Origin: Hevea brasiliensis
Taxonomy: Eukaryota > Streptophyta > Magnoliopsida > Malpighiales > Euphorbiaceae
Reading direction: 5' to 3'
Assembly (NCBI RefSeq): GCF_030052815.1
Contig: NC_079505.1
Location: forward strand, 61,687,309-61,751,308
Length of the DNA stretch: 64,000 bases
In this document: positions 61,116 to 64,000 of the stretch, piece after piece
Numbering within the stretch: the first letter of the stretch is position 1
Layout: each line of letters begins with the position of its first letter
Notes under the pieces: generated by a model
Database searches by the model: none
Seen by the model: only the letters and a program-made list of their open reading frames with translations
What the model was told of the DNA's origin: nothing
Made by a program: the position numbers and the translations under genes

Positions 61116-61835
61116 GGTACTATTAATCAATCAGCACAAGGGAGTGCTCCGGCCAGAGTTTACACTATGAGACAGCGGGAAGAGGCTGAGACTTTCGATA
61201 TTGTAGCCGGTACTTTCTCTATCTCTAATCAAGATGTCTTTGTGTTGTTTGATTCAGGTTCAACCCATTCGTATGTTAGTGCTAACATAGTTAGTTCTCT
61301 TACTGTTTCATGTGTCAAAATGGATTTTGAAGTACTAGTAACTAGTTCGTTAGGACAGGAGGTCTGGGTTAACAGAATCTATAGAGATTGTCCTTTGGTG
61401 ATCCAAGGCCATGTCTTTCTGTCAGATTTGATTGAAATGCCCTTCAGAGATTATGATATCATATTGGGCATGGATTGGTTAGCCAGGCATCACGCTATGA
61501 TTGACTGTAGATTGAAGACAGTCACTTTTGGTGTCCCTCTGTACGGTGATGTGGTAATATATGGGGAGAGGCAGTTACTGCCATCAGACATCATTTCAGC
61601 TGCACTAGCCAGAAGGATGATCAGAAAGGGGTGTGAAGCATACTTGGCACATGTGATAGACACCCAAATGGGGAGTCCAGTATTGAGAGACATCCCTACT
61701 GTATGTAACTTTCCGGATGTGTTCCTTGATGAGTTGCCAGGACTACCTCCAAAAAGAGAGGTGCAGTTTGAGATTGATGTTATGCCTGGTGTGGACCCAA
61801 TCTCTATAACACCATATAGGCACCAGCATAATTGA
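61116..61835 (+). pseudogene. Aspartic protease and linker of element E
   Basis: In frame with gag, it begins before VYTMRQREEAETFDIVAGTF. The catalytic FDSGSTHSYVSANIV has Asp at 61251, and YDIILGMDWLARHHAMIDC follows. The segment CNFPDVFLDELPGLPPKREV is the standard link to RT. The protease would cut the gag-pol polyprotein. The region is open for 222 codons and ends at a frameshift at about 61822, where the expected PYRMAPAEL is corrupted. Confidence 0.93.
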
Positions 61836-62510
61836 AAGAATTAAAAGTGCAGTTGCAAGAGCTGCTTAATAAGGGCTTTATTCGCCCTAGTGTGTCACCT
61901 TGGGGACCGCCAGTGTTGTTTGTTAAGAAGAAAGATGGCACTCTCCACTTATATTAACCACCAGCAGTTGAATAAGGTGACAATAAAGAATAGATATCCA
62001 TTACCCTGCATTGATGACTTGTTTGATCAGTTGAGGGGTGCAGCTGTATTTTCCAAGATTGACCTGAGATCGGGTTATTATTAGCTGAAAGTACAAGAGT
62101 AGAGTATTCCTAAAACTGCCTTTAGAACCCTCTATGGCCATTATGAGTTCTTAGTCATGCCATTTGGGTTAACTAACGCTCTGACTGCTTTTATGGATCT
62201 GATGAACATTATCTTCAGGCCATACCTTGACTACTTTGTTATGGTATTCATAGATGATATATTGGTTTACTCGAGGAGTGCAGAGGAGCATGATAGACAT
62301 CTACGAATTGTACTGCAGACTTTGAGGGAGAAACAGCTATACGCCAAATTATCGAAGTGTGAATTTTGGCTAAAAGAAATATTCTTCTTAGGGCACATAG
62401 TATCAGTAGAGGGCATCAAGGTAGATCCAAGTAAGATAGAAGCTGTCCTTAATTGGAAGCCACCCAGAAATATCATTGAAATTCACAGTTTTCTAGGTTT
62501 AGCTGGATAG
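61836..62510 (+). pseudogene. Reverse transcriptase of element E
   Basis: [31 protein letters not shown], then after a one-base shift [31 protein letters not shown], stops at 62082 and 62100, [32 protein letters not shown] and the active-site FIDD at 62247-62258, then [20 protein letters not shown]. All expected RT motifs are present but broken. TAG at 62082 stands for Gln in the usual SGY(H/Y)QL. Confidence 0.92.
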
Positions 62511-63129
62511 TACCGCCGTTTTGTGAAAGGGTTCTCCATGTTGGCATCTCCATTGACTAAGCTACTTCGAAAAGATGTGAAATTTCAATGGACGGATAAA
62601 TGCCAGTAGAGTTTTGATGAGTTGAAGAGATGTTTGACTGAGGCTCCAGTCCTTACTTTACCTACCCCGGGTAAAGAATACACAGTTTACCACGAAGCTT
62701 CTCACAATGGGTTAGCCTGTGCACTGATGCAAGAGTGAAATGTCATTGCCTATGCATCACGCTAGCTGAAACCGCATGAGAGGAATTATCTGACACATGA
62801 CTTAGAGTTAACAGCTATTGTGTTCGCTCTTAAAATCTAGGGACACTATTTGTATGGGGAGAAGTGCTACATCTACACAGATCATAAGAGTTTGAAGCAT
62901 CTGGGCACTCAGAAATGAATTTGAGATAGAGGAGACTGTTAGAGTTGATAAAAGACTATGATTGTCTGATAGACTATCAGCCAGGGAAAGCTAATGTTGT
63001 GGCTGACACCTTAAGTCGTAAGACTATGGCAAGTCTACAGGTTTCTCCTTTATCTATGGTACATGAGTTGAGAGTATTGCATGCCAGCTTAGATATTAAT
63101 GATGAGGGGTAAACAGCAGTTACATGGCG
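62511..63129 (+). pseudogene. RNase H of element E, truncated by an LTR
   Basis: [35 protein letters not shown], a stop, NVIAYASR, a stop, [30 protein letters not shown] and KANVVADTLSRKTMASLQVS are all readable. The first catalytic Asp (usual SDAS) is Glu here. At least six stops occur, most in place of Gln or Trp, plus a small deletion near 62918. The spacer MVHELRVLHASLDINDEG is cut at 63129 by the next LTR, so the integrase is absent from the window. Confidence 0.9.
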
Positions 63130-64000
63130 TGTAACACCCCTATTTACATAGCCTGGTATATTTTACTATTCCAGCGACCCGTTCAGTCTTGACAATTAAG
63201 GGGATTAGAACCACATCTAAGACACCTAGTTAAGCCTTGAATACAAATAATCAGTAATTGCCAAATAGTTAAGCATAAATAAGAAAAACAGAACACAAAA
63301 AGTTAAATGAGCCGGGAGTCACAACGATGGATAACCTTCTTCAGAATGACTGCGAGGTCAATCTAAACTCAAATTTTGAACCGTAAAATGTGACGCTGCA
63401 GTCCTTAGGACTATTGCGAACACAGTGGAAAAGAGAAAATCACGAAAAAGAATTGTTAAGTAGGTTAAATAATTAGGTCAGGGATCCGAAAGAAATGTCA
63501 AATAACTAGTAAACCGGATTGAACCAGCGAGGGGCAATTTGGTTAATTCAACCCTAGAGCTAACACTTGACCTAACTGTTCAATAAAATTGGAGAAAATA
63601 AAATTTTGGGATCAAGAATTAAATTAAAGAAGTAAATGGAAAAGAAATGAAAATGAAATGAAAAATCCAAAAATCAAAAAGTTATGACATCATGCATGAC
63701 AAAAGCATGAGACAATAAATCTAATATTTAAAAATTGAAATTTGTGGGATAATTATGTATTAAAAGAGCATAAAATAACAAAAAGAAAAAAAAAATTACA
63801 CTTCTTCTTCCATTTTCGTCACCCCTTTCTCTCTCATCTCTCTCATTCCTTTTCACCATTAACACCCATCTCAAGCTTTCAAAAGCTTGATTTTATTCTA
63901 TAAATTCCCTAACTCCTTTAATTAAATCTTGTTCTTGGATCTTGACAAGCATCTTGTGAACAAAAAAGATGAGGAAAGTGGAGTATTGAAGAATTAGGGA
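63130..64000 (+). mobile_element. LTR start, same family as element E, runs off right edge
   Basis: TGTAACACCCCTATTTACAT begins a sequence collinear with 56210 onward, by eye about 85% identical. No polypurine tract precedes it and integrase is missing, so it is more likely a separate insertion (solo or complete) than the 3' LTR of element E. The candidate target duplication to seek on the far side is TGGCG. Confidence 0.88.

Overview
The window is nuclear DNA from a TE-rich flowering plant. It holds one clean, spliced plant transcription-factor gene in AT-rich, low-GC sequence, with roughly 75-80% of the window made of nested or broken retroelements. The LTR sequences (TGTAACACCC... family) and the gene style suggest a woody eudicot, perhaps Euphorbiaceae, but that placement is only an impression.

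Layout. 1-2732: minus-strand Ty3/gypsy pol remnant (integrase, RNase H, RT) joined to a piece of LTR. 2733-5530: reversed, rearranged Tat-lineage leader and LTR fragments. 6780-11640: the genic island. It holds an eight-exon AP2/ERF gene of the WRINKLED type (minus strand, 6932-9768, 358 aa, with the diagnostic 9-nt VYL microexon), plus two related MITE-like palindromes, one just behind the stop codon. 11860-13414: a non-autonomous Mutator-like element with about 100-bp TIRs and a perfect 9-bp target duplication. 13505-14620: two copies, in opposite orientation, of a palindromic MITE. 15723-54993: a stack of nested LTR retrotransposons. 54994-56209: AT-rich sequence ending in an RNase H-like pseudogene. 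56210-63129: a decayed Tekay-like Ty3/gypsy element (5' LTR, PBS, gag-protease, RT, RNase H). 63130-64000: start of another LTR of the same family.

The nested stack can be ordered from target-site duplications (TSDs). The oldest layer (element Y) keeps part of a 5' LTR, a PBS, degraded internal DNA, a polypurine tract and a 3' LTR. A 21.5-kb Tat-lineage element X (23596-45085, TSD GGACC) sits inside it. Three solo LTRs of the 3-4.5-kb TGTAACACC family entered X: one in its 5' LTR (TSD CACAT), one in its interior (GAGAT) and one in its 3' LTR (TTGAA). A further solo LTR (ATAAC/ATAAA) and a minus-strand LINE lie in Y, and another solo LTR (GAGTG) lies upstream. Because X has two LTRs, each LTR preserves the nearly intact empty site of the insertion in the other.

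No autonomous retroelement is intact. Many of the stop codons in the pol and gag remnants fit C-to-T or G-to-A decay (CAG/CAA/CGA/TGG to stop), as expected for heavily methylated silent DNA. The AP2 gene is the only host gene that I can support.
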